NCBI GenBank assembly: GCA_032718475.1
Contig: JAUCBJ010009158.1
Span: 1-64,000 of the forward strand
DNA from: Nemertoderma westbladi
Taxonomy: Eukaryota; Xenacoelomorpha; Nemertodermatida; Nemertodermatidae
Direction: 5' to 3'
DNA: 64,000 bases
Shown piece by piece: positions 1-10,373 of the stretch; position 1 is the first letter of the stretch, and each line of letters opens with the position of its first letter. The translations under genes were made by a program, and so were the position numbers. The notes beneath the pieces were generated by a model. It ran no database searches, was not told the origin of the DNA, and saw nothing but the letters and a program-made list of their open reading frames with translations.

Positions 1-139
1 TTGCGCTTCCGGCTGAAGCTACCGCTCACCCTCACAGCCTCAACCAATAGCCTACAGTATTAAGCATTGGATCGGACTAGGCTACTACTAGGCTGCTACA
101 GTAGGTCCTGTACTCAGTTCGTATCACAGTCACAACACC

Positions 140-790
140 ATGCCGACTAAAAGGACTTCCGGTTCGACTAGGTCCAGCATTACCAAACTCGATTCCTGTG
201 AAACCGACGAAATAAACTACCTCATAAGGAAGTTATCCTCAGACATGGACAAAATGAAAGCCGATATCGCTGACATCAAACAGGGCAATGTAATAATTGC
301 CAGACTAACGCAAACAAGAGGACTTGGAGAATCAACTTGTTAAAGTCAATGAAAAATGTACTGCTTTAAACGTACAGATCGACGACCAAGAACAATACTC
401 GAAATCTTACAATCTGCTATTCCATGGAGTTGCGGATCTACCAGAATCGGAAATCCTAAATTCCTTCGATATATCCGAGACAGATATTTGACATCATGCA
501 CCGTCTACCAGGTAAACAGCTTCATGATAAACACATCAACGGCCGTCCAGCGAAAATTCGTCCCTATCCTCTTCTCATTCGCTTTGTTGCACGTCATACA
601 CGATTATCCGTTTTGAAAAATAAGAATAAACCTTCCAGCCGGCGTTTACATGACCGAAGATCTAACCTCCTTCCGTGCAAGTTTACTCCGCGAATTGAAA
701 CAAATGAAGTCAGCCAAAAAAATCCATTCCGCATATACCCGCAATGGAGTTGTAGTCGCCAAGATCGGCAGGCTCATTCCAAAGTAAAGT
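140..790 (+). pseudogene. LINE ORF1 protein remnant, frameshifted
   Basis: The first piece (140-343) has an N-terminal low-complexity stretch and a coiled-coil-like segment, then 'SYNLLFHG' in another frame near 400-440. A basic block with 'RPYPLLIRFVARHTR' lies near 560-600, and 'YTRNGVVVAKIG' with 'LRELKQMKSAKKIHSAY' at about 640-785. This order (coiled coil, RRM-like core, basic C-terminal domain) is that of ORF1 RNA-binding chaperones of CR1/L2/L1-like LINEs, which coat the element RNA in the cytoplasm. At least two frame changes and a stop near 490 make it non-functional. No endonuclease or reverse transcriptase follows; the sequence passes directly into repeat A near 771. Family assignment is from recalled motifs; the clade is uncertain. 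Confidence 0.6.
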
Positions 791-2720
791 ACGGGACATT
801 CGTACACAATTTTGAACTTTGATTGCCTGTACAATGTTATCCACAACACATATGTGCAAAAAATTGTGCTTGGATTGAACTTTCGAATATCAGCTTAGTC
901 ACTGTTGAGAAAACACCAGCTTGTCCAATTAAGGTAAAGTACGGATTCGTACGAAATGGTTTCTTTTATTTTATGATTTCAATTCTAAAGTTTAGCGAAT
1001 TGTGCGCATGTATGGTGTTGAGTTGATGTTTAGGATAAAGCTGTATTATTAAGCTTAAATAAAAATATAAATATCAGACTAATTGCTACATTGCTAATTT
1101 TTTACAGTGTCGTGTGTGTGGTAAAGTATGGGACATTGCTAGGTAAAGTACGGGACCTGTACGAATTTTATGGTCAAAATGGTCTCTTACACTTAACCTA
1201 ACAGTAATTTCTGGATAATTAGTGATAATAAAGTGCAACTAAGTATTTCCAACCAAGATATGAATGCAAAATGTGGGGCGACCCACAAATTGACCCGAAG
1301 ACTTAGCATATGGGTCCCCTTGAGGAGTTCTATGTTATCTGTCATCTGTCTAATTTTTGATCGCTAATACTGTATAACTCGGTCATTTATAGATGAAATT
1401 AAACCAAACCTGGTACATATGAAGTCTGTCAAAAGTTTGGAAAGAATCTGAGGTTTAAGGAATCAAAGTTCACATATCAGACAGTCTGTCTGTTGGTACC
1501 GATAGTTTCAAAATTTTGATAAAAACCGAAATAAGTCCGCCAATCATTGATGAAATATAACCAAACTTGGTACACATGTAGTCTGTGAAAAGTTTAGAAA
1601 TTCTTTCCATTTTTCTGAAAATGTATCAATTGCTGTACTTACCGATCTTCTTATCTGCTAAAAAACTAAATTTTTTGAAATTTGTTGTAAAAAAGTACAG
1701 GACTTTACATGCATAAACTCAAAGATTAGTTAACTGAGGTATGATTCTTAATTCAAATACATCTATGCATACTTCTATCACCCTAAAGCATTATAACACT
1801 CCTGCCCTCCAGGTTTCATATATTACATTAATACAGTGCACTAATGTAATCGCCAATATAATGGTAAAGTATGGGACAATTTTCAATTGGCCGTCATGAT
1901 GTTTCTGAAGGAGTAGAATATGAAACTACAGGTAATTGTTTCTTAAGATGACGATGACAAACGTGCTTTGCAATCCACTGGGTGATTGGGTTGAGTTAGA
2001 CTACTTCTCTGTGTATAAATTAAAAATTTCGCTATTTTTTGGTAAAGTATGGGACTTTACATGCATAAACCCAAAGATTTCTTGACTGAGGAATGATTCT
2101 CAGTTCAAATATAGACTCATATTCTTACGGCCGACTATGACCTTAGAGTCTTCTAACACTCCCGGCTTCACATATTACATTAATACAGTGCACTAATATA
2201 ATCGCCATTTTAATGGTAAAGTATGGGACAATTTTCAATTGGCCGCCATGATATTTCTGAGGGAGTGAAGATGAAACTAATTGTTTTATACGATGACGCA
2301 ACACAAACGTGCTTTGCATTCCACTGGGTGATTAGTCTGAGTTACATCTCTGTGAATAAACTAAAAATTTCATTATTTTAGGTAAAGTATGGGACATCAC
2401 ATGATTAACTTTATCGATTTCATTACAGAGGAATGAAACACTTGTGAAATTAAATGAAACCAAAAAAATCCGAAAAAGGGTTTGTTTTTGATTTGGTACA
2501 TGCTCAGATTTGTTAATTTATTGGTCATAGGAAGTGCCTACAGGAAACGAAACTTTTGCACACTTTTATTCACATTTGTGCAGAGCAGGTGCATAATTTT
2601 TAATTCGACTATTTTTGAGAAACCACCTGTGTTGATACAATTTTTAGCACTGAATTCATGAAGTATGATAAATTTTGACCTAAAATAAGTATAAATTCAA
2701 AGCTAGATCTCATTTTTTGA
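771..2720 (+). repeat. Repeat A, left copy
   Basis: About 1.95 kb that recurs, at roughly 95% identity by eye and with small indels, at 62021-64000. The match starts at GGCTCATTCC inside the end of the LINE ORF1 remnant and runs to about 2720. The right copy has about 30 extra bases near 62146-62177. No long ORF. It holds nine copies or variants of GGTAAAGTAYGGGAC (near 784, 932, 1120, 1142, 1686, 1863, 2041, 2215, 2381) and two degenerate ~160-bp sub-repeats starting near 1390 and 1548. It could be the 3' part of a non-autonomous LINE or an unrelated dispersed repeat. Confidence 0.8.
1686..2388 (+). repeat. Tandem ~350-bp duplication inside repeat A
   Basis: Unit 1 (1686-2040) and unit 2 (2041-about 2388) share, in the same order, a GTAAAGTAYGGGAC-type motif, a segment with ATGCATAAAC, ATTACATTAATACAGTGCAC, a second GGTAAAGTATGGGAC, CAATTGGCCG and CACTGGGTGATT. 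A third unit starts at 2381 with the same motif and soon diverges. The same duplication is present in the right copy (from about 62959 and 63318), so it predates the spread of repeat A. Confidence 0.8.
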
Positions 2721-3200
2721 AATTAGTGGGGAGGTTGACCTTTTCATGGAATGAGCCGGCAACGAAAGTGAAGTAATTCCTATTCGACAATCCATCGACA
2801 TAGCGAATCTTGCAGCCACTGTGGGATTTGCCCATGGGCGCCTAAACTCCACCACTGACAGTTCTCCCTAAGAACCAAAGGGTTTCTTCTCGTTGAAATT
2901 TCTGTATCCCACGGATTATTGGGTCGGCCTACTAGTAACACAACCCAAGTAATTAGTCATTTTTAATTAAACGTTCATGCATCAAATAGTTCTCCCTTTA
3001 AGGGGGTCCAGTATATACCTGTATATACAGTATTACACTACGGTGATGCAATGGTGAAGGTGTAGGCAATATATAATATAACTTGGCTAGATACGCTATG
3101 TTGGCCATAGTTAGGTTTACATATTCTATTAAATCAATGATTCCTTGAAAATGCAGGCGGCAGGGGCAGCGTATGGTACAGTACAATCAGTGGAGCTAGC
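2721..3200. other. Unassigned spacer
   Basis: About 480 bp between repeat A and LINE-A. It has moderate GC content from 2740 to 2930 and is AT-rich afterwards. No supported ORF, tandem repeat or RNA gene was recognised; the small minus-strand ORF at 2998-3186 has no family motif. It may include further 3' sequence of repeat A, which cannot be compared because the right copy runs off the window. Confidence 0.5.
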
Positions 3201-3252
3201 TTAACAATTTGGTGCTTTCTGTTTACTTAAATTTAACCAGTCTTTATTTTTT

Positions 3253-3591
3253 ATGCCCGAATCCCATTCCTCTTGTGCGTTTTGTTTCTCCCCTTTTCTT
3301 TATTCAAACCAATCTGTCCGGTGTGCAATATGCTGCAACTACTCTCACTACCAATGTGGAACGTATCTCACCCTGCAGGAAGTTGTGTCCAGACCCACTA
3401 ATTTATTTTGTAATTTTTGTTCTCTTGAAATATTTCAATTTTTTTCAGTTCCGTCATCCGATTTTGATATTTTTTGTTCAGGCAGTTCTACCTACCTGGA
3501 GTCTGACATTCTGAACCAAACTTTTTGTCACCTCGATCCTCATTCAAATTTAAATAATATAAACCATGACACTGCACTGAACCTGCACTGA
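3253..3591 (+). pseudogene. LINE-A N-terminal zinc-finger segment
   Basis: The 112-residue frame has the spacing C..C (CAFC), C..C (CAIC), YSHYQC and FCNFC. This matches the PHD/RING-like cysteine-histidine finger that precedes the endonuclease in many CR1/L2 and related LINE ORF2 proteins; the CR1-type ORF at 17137 in this window has an equivalent finger. The role is presumed nucleic-acid or protein binding. The frame is lost before the endonuclease, whose first motif (ILHLNFRSL) appears near 3640 in another frame. Confidence 0.6.
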
Positions 3592-3639
3592 GCAGCAGAT
3601 TAATAAAGAATTTTCGTCATTAAAAAAGGGCTCGTCTAT

Positions 3640-4970
3640 AAAAATTCTTCATCTAAACTTCCGCTCTTTACCTAAAAATCATTCAGCATTATTAGATTTT
3701 TAACTTTTTCTGAAACTTTCCTTACAGCCGACCACTCTCTGCTTGAACTCATCAAAATTGCTGGATACCAAGACCCAATTTTAACCAATCGTTCGTATGG
3801 AAAAAAATTAAACCGAGGTGGTACTGCTATTTTTGTATCAAATGATCTTGAAATCAGCGATTATCCAGATATTCAGATGGCTGGGCTCGAGAGCACTTGG
3901 GTTAAAATTAAACGTCCCCGTAATTCCAAACCTCTTATAATTGGTACAATATATCGCCCTGACACCATTGTTCACGCTGACTTTCTATCCTTACTTGACT
4001 CTACACTTTCTAAATTTACAAAAAATAACCTTGACATTATTATAACCGGGGACATGAATATTAACTTACTTAAACCGAACACTGATTCCTCTTCCTATGT
4101 CGACCTAATGTCTTCTTACGGATTCGTACAACTGATTAACAAACCCACTCGAATTTTTCATTCTGAATTATCCAACCGCACCATTCACTCTGAAACACTA
4201 ATCGATCATATATTCACTAACATTACATCCCACTCCACTACTTCTGGAACAATCTCATGTAAAATTGGCACCACCGACCACCAACCCACTTTTGTTATTC
4301 TTGAAAAATACCCTTCTATATTCGTTGCCCCTAAACAAACATTTAAATTTGACTACTCCAACTTCAATCAAACTGCATTTACTTCCGACATCGAGTCTCT
4401 GAGCAACAGTACATTTACTAACAATTTAAACGCTTCTGATAAATTCGACAACTTTTACAATTACCTTAATAACTTATGTTCTTCTCACGTTCCCCGCACC
4501 GTAGTCCCTCTTCGCTCCATCCCACAGCCATGGATGACAGAAAACATAATAAATTGTACTCTCACAAAAAATAAACTTTACCGTACCTATATTAAAAATC
4601 CAACTTCCAGCAATCACAAGATTTTTACAGTTTACATAAATAAATTAACCTCTATTCTCCGCACAGCTGAGAAAAAATACTACACCAGACAGTTCCAAGA
4701 AAATGCCGGTAACATTAAAAAAACGTGGATTATAATAAATTCGGCGCTAAATAGAAACAACTCCTCCAAACTCCCAACTAAACTCACTGTTAAAACTGAT
4801 CTTTCTACTGAAACAATTACTGACCCAATTTCTCTAGCAGATCTATTCAACAACACTTTTCCACTATTGGCCAATCACTAGCTAGTACAATTCCCTCTTC
4901 ACCACGCAGACCAACTCGCCACATAAACCCCACATCGCAATTCTTTCTCGTTAATCGAAACCTGTCCTAT
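3640..4970 (+). pseudogene. LINE-A APE-type endonuclease domain
   Basis: The largest open part is 3877-4881. Motifs in order: ILHLNFRSL near 3640 (first endonuclease motif), RGGTAIFVSNDL near 3810, ITGDMNINLL near 4047 (catalytic GDxN), LIDHIFTN near 4198, and GTTDHQPTF near 4270 (TDH, matching the SDH motif). This fold nicks target DNA to prime reverse transcription. A linker with basic and aromatic residues follows to about 4970. A few tens of bases are missing near 3700, the stop at 4881 is a frame change, and sequence of this type ends at the AT-rich insert. Family assignment is firm from the motif order. Confidence 0.7.
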
Positions 4971-4971
4971 T

Positions 4972-5265
4972 GAAGTTGAATATAAACTACTAATAATATA
5001 ATATAATAATAATATCAATTTTATTTCATTCACAGTTGAACATATTAAAATATACGTGCACAATAAATAATTATATTAATATGAAAATATGTCGGAATTT
5101 ATTACTATAGCATGATAAAAATATATAACTAATAAAAAATATAATTAAATTAATTCGGCTCTACCCGTAAACGGCGATACGACTTAAACATCTCAGATTG
5201 AGACAAACAGTTATCTCGGACAGCACGAATAACGACGTTAGTTGATGTGGATACTCGTGAGACTA
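4972..5265. other. AT-rich insert in LINE-A
   Basis: LINE-like coding sequence stops near 4970 and resumes near 5290. Between lie about 290 bp of AT-rich, non-coding sequence, ending in a 14-bp direct repeat (ACTCGTGAGACTAC at about 5252 and 5268). It replaces the segment expected between endonuclease and RT, so this is an insertion plus deletion. No terminal inverted repeat or target duplication was found; its nature is unknown. Confidence 0.4.
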
Positions 5266-5289
5266 CAAACTCGTGAGACTACTACAACT

Positions 5290-6047
5290 AGACCCACACA
5301 CTGCCTCCAATGACCCTTTTCCAACTCTCTTACTTATTCTAGCTGCTAAGCAATTATCTAATATCCTAAGTTATCTCTTTAATATATCTATTTCCCACGG
5401 TTTTTTCCCGGACACTTTAAAAAAAGCCAAAGTTATCCCAGTTTTTAAATCAGGTGAACACTGCGATCGAAATAATTACCGTTCCATCTCTCTCTTGCCA
5501 ATTCTTAGTAAAATTTTTGAACAATTAATTAACTCGCAGCTTCTCTCCTACATACATAAATTCTCGATCATGCCCAAATATCCGTCATTGAAAATTTACA
5601 CCAGTACCTCGAGAATAAAAATTATTCCTGTGTAATATATATTGATCTAAAAAAATCGTTCGACACAATTAACCACGATATACTTCTCCAAAAACTCTCC
5701 TGCTATGGTATCATCCGCGGCCTAGCTCTACAATTATTTTCCAGCTATCTCTCTGCTCGCACCCAATGCGTTTCTATTGGAAATAATACATCCTCCTACC
5801 TTCCTCTTAACACCGGCGTCCCTCAAGGCGCCACCTTGTCCCCCCTCCTATTCCTCCTTTACATTAACGACCTCCCAAACGCTACCCGACTTTTCACTAC
5901 GCTCTTTGCCGATGACACTACTCTATACGCCACTGGTTCGAACTTACCTCTACTAAGCGATTTTGTTAACTCTGAACTCAACACCCTCTCTGATTGGCTG
6001 TCTGATAACAAACTCTCCTTAAATCTAACCAAAACTGAATATACTAT
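5290..6047 (+). pseudogene. LINE-A reverse transcriptase, N-terminal and catalytic part
   Basis: Motifs in order: KKAKVIPVFKSG near 5425 (fingers), NNYRSISLLPILSKIFE near 5470, YIDLKKSFDTINHDIL near 5636 (first catalytic Asp region), TGVPQGATLSPLLFLLYIND near 5815 and FADDTTLY near 5909 (catalytic FADD), then DWLSDNKLSLNLTKTEY near 6000. This is a CR1/L2/Jockey-group LINE RT. A frame change near 5570-5640 separates two open pieces, and the domain is cut at 6047 by gypsy-1. The catalytic aspartates are present, but the copy cannot make one continuous protein. Confidence 0.75.
6043..6047 (+). repeat. Target-site duplication of gypsy-1, left
   Basis: ACTAT directly before the LTR; the same five bases follow the right LTR at 10369-10373. 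A 5-bp duplication fits a retroviral-type integrase of the Ty3/gypsy group. Confidence 0.85.
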
Positions 6048-6218
6048 TGTAATGAAAGAATGACGAGGTGATGAGTAACAAACAATGTAATATAAAGACC
6101 ACAAGTATGGCTTTACGAGACATACAATACATAAGTAAATATGAGAATACCGGTATACTGATGAGCAGTATACAGGTGTACTGAACAGCAGTATAAAGAT
6201 AGCTGATTAATTATAACA
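6048..6218 (-). repeat. Gypsy-1 3' LTR
   Basis: 171 bp, starting TGTAATGAAAG and ending ATTATAACA on the plus strand, identical by eye to 10198-10368. It is short for a gypsy LTR and contains the self-complementary segment TTTACGAGACATACAATA. Confidence 0.9.
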
Positions 6219-6331
6219 TTCTCCCCATCCAAAAAAAATCACTAAACAAAAAAAATCATAAATGGTTTTTTCAATTTACAGTTATTGTTATACTCTATAC
6301 AGTATTACAGTTTTTGTATTATTACAGTTGT

Positions 6332-9285
6332 TCAATGATTGGTATCATAACCATATCGTATTGGTGGTTTACGACTGCGGGTTGGTCGATAATACCTAGT
6401 AGTAGTAGATTGCCTAGGTGATTGGATTTTGGGGTCTCTGCCATGTGCTGTTACTTCTACCTCATGTATGTCGGTATCGGCAATACTTTCAGTTTCGATG
6501 CCAAGTGGAGATAGTTGTAAACTATCATTCCCAGCGGTTAGATTCGGTTGATCTATAGCGTCATCGGTGGTCCTGATTACCGATGGTGGTCCATCGGTGG
6601 TTCTCATCTGAGACTGCGTTGTAATACCACGGGGGGCCAGGTCTTTAATTGAAACAGTCGATTCTCGTCCTGATGCAAATTTAACGAACGCATACTGAGG
6701 ATTCGCTTCTATTAATTCAGCTTCTTCCACCAATGGGTCGTATTTGCTGGCTCGAACATGTTTCTTAACCAAAACTGGCCCTGGTTCAGCTAACCACGAC
6801 GGTATTGATTGACCAGCACTAGATCGTCTCTGATAATTAAAGAATCTCTCATGTGGAGTAGCGTTTGTGGAAGTGCACAGTAAAGACCGAATAGAATGCA
6901 ATGCATCAAAAATAACGGTTTGCCAACATTTGCTGGGTAGGTTCCGGGATTTCAAAGCTAACGTTATTGCTTTCCATATAATGCCGTTATATCTTTCAAC
7001 TTGCCCATTTCCTCTAGGGTTGTATGGTGTAGTTCTGCTAGTTGCGACACCATGTTTATATAACCATGATTTCAGCTCCTCTGATATTAATGAGCTTCCC
7101 CTATCGGAATGAACGAAAGCAGGCATTCCAAATATCGAAAATAATTGCGTAAGGCAACTAATAACTGTCTTAGTTGCAACATTAGGGCATAGATACACGA
7201 ATGGGAATCTGGAGAATTCGTCTACAATTGTTAATATATATTCATTATTAGTATTCGATGGAAGGGGTCCTTTAAAATCAATATTAAGTCGTTCGAAAGG
7301 CTGAGTAGCTTTGATTAAGTGACTTGTAGGAGGTTTGCAAAAACGGGGTTTAACCTCAGCGCATGATGGGCAATTCCTAATCACACTTTTGACATCATTG
7401 GTTGAATAGGGTAAATTTTTACATCTGATGAAGTGTAACATACGAGTAACTCCTGGATGGCACAAAGCATTGTGGAGTGATGCCAGCGATTCAATGGACC
7501 CAGTATCAGTGAAGCAACATTTATCAACATTAACATTGTCATTAGATTGGGGACCGAGTGGCTGAAGGAGTAGGGCTGCGCAACTTGATCGAGACAGAGC
7601 ATCAGCAGGGAGATTTTCACTTCCAGGTCTGTATATGATGTCATAGCTATAGCAGCCGAGTTCAGTTCGCCACCTCATTATTTTATCGTTTTTAATTTTT
7701 CCTTTGTTCTTAGAATCAAACATGTAAGCCACGGACCTTTGATCGGTCACTAACGTGAAATGTCGACCCGTAAGATAATGCTTCCATTTCCGAACAGCAT
7801 CTATAATGGCCTGGGCTTCTTTCTCTACACTTGCCTGTTTAATAGCCGAACCACTGAGAGTTTTCGAGAAGAAGGCGACAGGGCGACCCTGTTGATTTAG
7901 TGTAGCCGCAATAGCAAAATCTGAAGCATCTGTTTCAACAACAAATGGGATATCTTCATCTATAGAGTAGACAACAGCTTCTTCAATTTCCTTTTTGAGT
8001 AGCTCAAAGGCATCCTTAGCTTCTTTGCCCAAAGGAAATGCTGATTTAACAAGAGGACCTATTTTAGCAGAGAAATTGCAAATAAATTGCGAATAATACG
8101 AGAACAATCCCATAGCACGTTGTCGCGATTTATTATCGGTTGGGATGGGAAGATCTCGGAGAGGTTTCAGTCGTTCAGGATCAGGCCTGAGTTCGTTATG
8201 GGAAATAACGTAACCAAGAAGGTTGATAGACGATTTGGATATAATGCTTTTATCATGGTTAAAGGTAAGATTATTCTTCTTAGCAGCAGCGAGTAATCGA
8301 TTTAGGTTAGTATCGTGTTCCTCTTGGTTTCTACCACCAATAGTTATGTTATCGAGATACACGAATGTGTCCGATAGATTCTCATCCTTGACAAATTCAT
8401 CCATTTTCACTGAAAACTGGCGACTGCGTTTGTCAATCCAAATGGAAGTCTAGTGAATTGATAAAGGCATCCATTGGCCTCGAAAGCAGTATAAATCTTA
8501 TCCTCACAGAGTAATGGGATTTGATGATATGCACTCTTTAGGTCGAGTGTGCTGAAGACCTCGTACTGAGCAATGTTATTAGCCATATCATCGATTCTAG
8601 GGAGGGGATATGCATCCAGATAAGTAAATCGGTTTATGGTTTGTGAATAATCAACACAAAGACGCTTCTTATGTCTTCCATCATCTGCGATGACGACTTG
8701 AGCTCGCCAAGGTGACTGGCTTCGTTCAATGATACCTTCCTTGAGTAGTTTTTGAATTTCGATTTCAATAAATTGTTGATCAGAATCATTAAACCTCCTT
8801 GATTTAGTAGCAATTGGTTGACAATCTGGTGAAATATGTGCAAATACAGTTGGTGCCGATGTAGATACTATAGTGAGACTACATATATCTAAAGTTGGAA
8901 GGTCACCACCAAAACTAAGAGTAACACTAGAGTGCCGTTTCATAAATCGTTGACCGAGGATTACTTCGGAGCAAAGAGATGGTAGAACATCGAACTGAAC
9001 TTCCTCGTATCGTTGGCCGTTAAGATTGATAGTTAAAGAACACTGACCCAATATTGGAGTCGATAAAGAAGGTGCAGCCATAGAGACTTCTCCTCCTCCA
9101 GGTTGAATTGAAATTTGTAGCCGAGAAGTAAGAGGTTCTGTTATATAATTTCCTGAACTACCCGTATCAACTAGTACATTAACTTGTTGTCCTTTTATTT
9201 TGATATTAACAATAGCCTTTGAAAGAGATTTAGGACATTCACTAGCAGCAGCGGAAACGTTTTTAGGGTAGATAGCGGCTAAAAC
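6332..9285 (-). pseudogene. Gypsy-1 pol polyprotein: protease, RT, RNase H, integrase
   Basis: In sense order: a retropepsin motif VDTGSSGNYI near 9195; RT with LPRIDDMANNIAQYEVFSTL and LKSAYHQIPL (about 8610-8510); the RT catalytic box as FVYLDNITIGG (near 8350), with Asn where most relatives have the second Asp; RNase H with VETDASDFAIAATL (near 7935) and VTDQRSVAYMF; an HHCC zinc finger (HNALCHPGV to CPSCAEV, about 7480-7370); and a DDE integrase with IDFKGPLP, HSDRGSSL and GQVERYNGI (about 7290-6970). The frame is −1 relative to gag and overlaps it by only a few bases near 9279-9285. A small frameshift at about 8405-8410, inside the RT just upstream of the catalytic box, separates two long open pieces (9285-8407 and 8410-6332). 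Otherwise pol is intact. Confidence 0.85.
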
Positions 9286-10160
9286 TCATTGTCCTGTATA
9301 TTGCTAAAATCATTAATTGCTGCTGATTGCTTTACCCTGCTGGAACTGGTACTACTGTTGTACCTACTGCTACCGCTACCTGGTCCAATTCCGCCCCCAC
9401 TTCGACAAACTTTAGCGAAATGGCCTGGTTTGCTACACTTAGTGCAGTTAGCTCGACTTGCAGGACAGAACTGCCTTTGATGATAAGAATTTCCACAGAA
9501 ATAGCAACTTTTTTTACCATATGCCATTGCTGAGAATTCGTTACCGGTACCGGTACCGGTACCGGAACCATAGTTATTGTCCTCATTAGATGGAACAGCT
9601 GCAATATTGTCATTGGCAGATGCAGATGGCTGAGCATAAAACTCGGAATGTTTATGAGCAAGTTCCAATGCACGAGCTTGATCATGTGCGGACTGCAAAT
9701 CTAGTGTTGCATTCTCTAATAATCGTTGTCGGATGATAGTCGAAGATAAACCTGAGATAAAAGAGTCGCGTATTGATTCTTCACAGTGTTTATTTGCATC
9801 TACGGGTGTAAAATTGCAATCCTTTGAGAGCTGACGCAGAGACTGAAGAAACTCGTCGATTGATTCACCTGATTGCTGTTTCCTCGTTGCAAGTTGATGA
9901 CGAGCGAAAATTTCATTTTTCGGCTTGACATAGAGATTACGAAGGATCGCTATAGCGTTATCATATGTTGTACAATCTGCAATGTACTCATACACAGCGG
10001 GCGACACGTAATTAATAAGAGTGTCAAACTTCTTCGGATTTAACGTTGTGACAGAATCCATGAAGTTGGTAAAGGTTCGAAACCAGTGAACCCATTCCTT
10101 GTTTGCAGTAACCGAATTTGGATTGACATCGAAACGATCTGGACGCATAAATTTTTCCAT
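9279..10160 (-). CDS. gag: Gypsy-1 gag (capsid and nucleocapsid)
   Basis: The start is taken at 10160 (MEKFMRPDRF), the first Met after the primer-binding region; an in-frame extension would run back into the LTR. The N-terminal two thirds are a helical capsid-like region with IFARHQLATRKQQSGESIDE near residue 110, typical of gypsy gag. The C-terminal third has two zinc knuckles, CYFCGNSYHQRQFC and CTKCSKPGHFAKVC, which package the element RNA. Between them and the capsid is a Gly-Thr run encoded by a perfect ACCGGT microsatellite (about 9541-9565). The ORF ends TAG at 9279-9281; pol begins in the −1 frame around the sequence GAGTTTTAG. No canonical slippery heptamer was seen there, so the mode of pol expression is unclear. 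Confidence 0.8.
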   Translation of the reverse strand: MEKFMRPDRFDVNPNSVTANKEWVHWFRTFTNFMDSVTTLNPKKFDTLINYVSPAVYEYIADCTTYDNAIAILRNLYVKPKNEIFARHQLATRKQQSGESIDEFLQSLRQLSKDCNFTPVDANKHCEESIRDSFISGLSSTIIRQRLLENATLDLQSAHDQARALELAHKHSEFYAQPSASANDNIAAVPSNEDNNYGSGTGTGTGNEFSAMAYGKKSCYFCGNSYHQRQFCPASRANCTKCSKPGHFAKVCRSGGGIGPGSGSSRYNSSTSSSRVKQSAAINDFSNIQDNEF

Positions 10161-10178
10161 TATACCATGAAACTGAGT

Positions 10179-10196
10179 TATTGTATGTCTCGTAAA
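10179..10196 (-). other. Gypsy-1 primer-binding position, self-complementary to the LTR
   Basis: The 18 bases TATTGTATGTCTCGTAAA (plus strand), one base from the LTR edge at 10198, are the exact reverse complement of 10262-10279 inside the 5' LTR. In the sense RNA this places an 18-nt complement of an upstream LTR segment exactly where the primer-binding site belongs. No TGG-type tRNA complement is present. Tf1 and sushi-type gypsy elements are known to prime from the folded 5' end of their own RNA; this copy fits that pattern. Confidence 0.7.
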
Positions 10197-10197
10197 T

Positions 10198-10368
10198 TGT
10201 AATGAAAGAATGACGAGGTGATGAGTAACAAACAATGTAATATAAAGACCACAAGTATGGCTTTACGAGACATACAATACATAAGTAAATATGAGAATAC
10301 CGGTATACTGATGAGCAGTATACAGGTGTACTGAACAGCAGTATAAAGATAGCTGATTAATTATAACA
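10198..10368 (-). repeat. Gypsy-1 5' LTR
   Basis: 171 bp, identical by eye to the 3' LTR. In the sense direction a GTATAC element (about 10303-10308) lies about 25 bases before 10279, where transcription would start if the RNA's 5' end is the self-priming segment. ACTAT follows at 10369-10373. Confidence 0.9.
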
Positions 10369-10373
10369 ACTAT

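Larger units (their letters stand above)
6048..10368 (-). mobile_element. Gypsy-1, young Ty3/gypsy LTR retrotransposon
   Basis: A 4.3-kb minus-strand element with 171-bp LTRs (TG...CA) that are identical by eye, flanked by ACTAT. Order in the sense direction: LTR, primer-binding position, gag with two zinc knuckles, protease, RT, RNase H, integrase, polypurine tract, LTR. The purine-rich GGATGGGGAGAA (complement of 6219-6230) lies directly before the 3' LTR, as expected of a polypurine tract. Identical LTRs indicate recent insertion into the old LINE-A. One frameshift in the RT (near 8405-8410) still breaks pol. Confidence 0.9.

Noticed and set aside
2742-2930. Possible small structured RNA gene in the GC-richer part of the spacer
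   Set aside because: Compared from memory with spliceosomal U RNAs, 7SL and 5S and found no match; no termination run or promoter element supports it.
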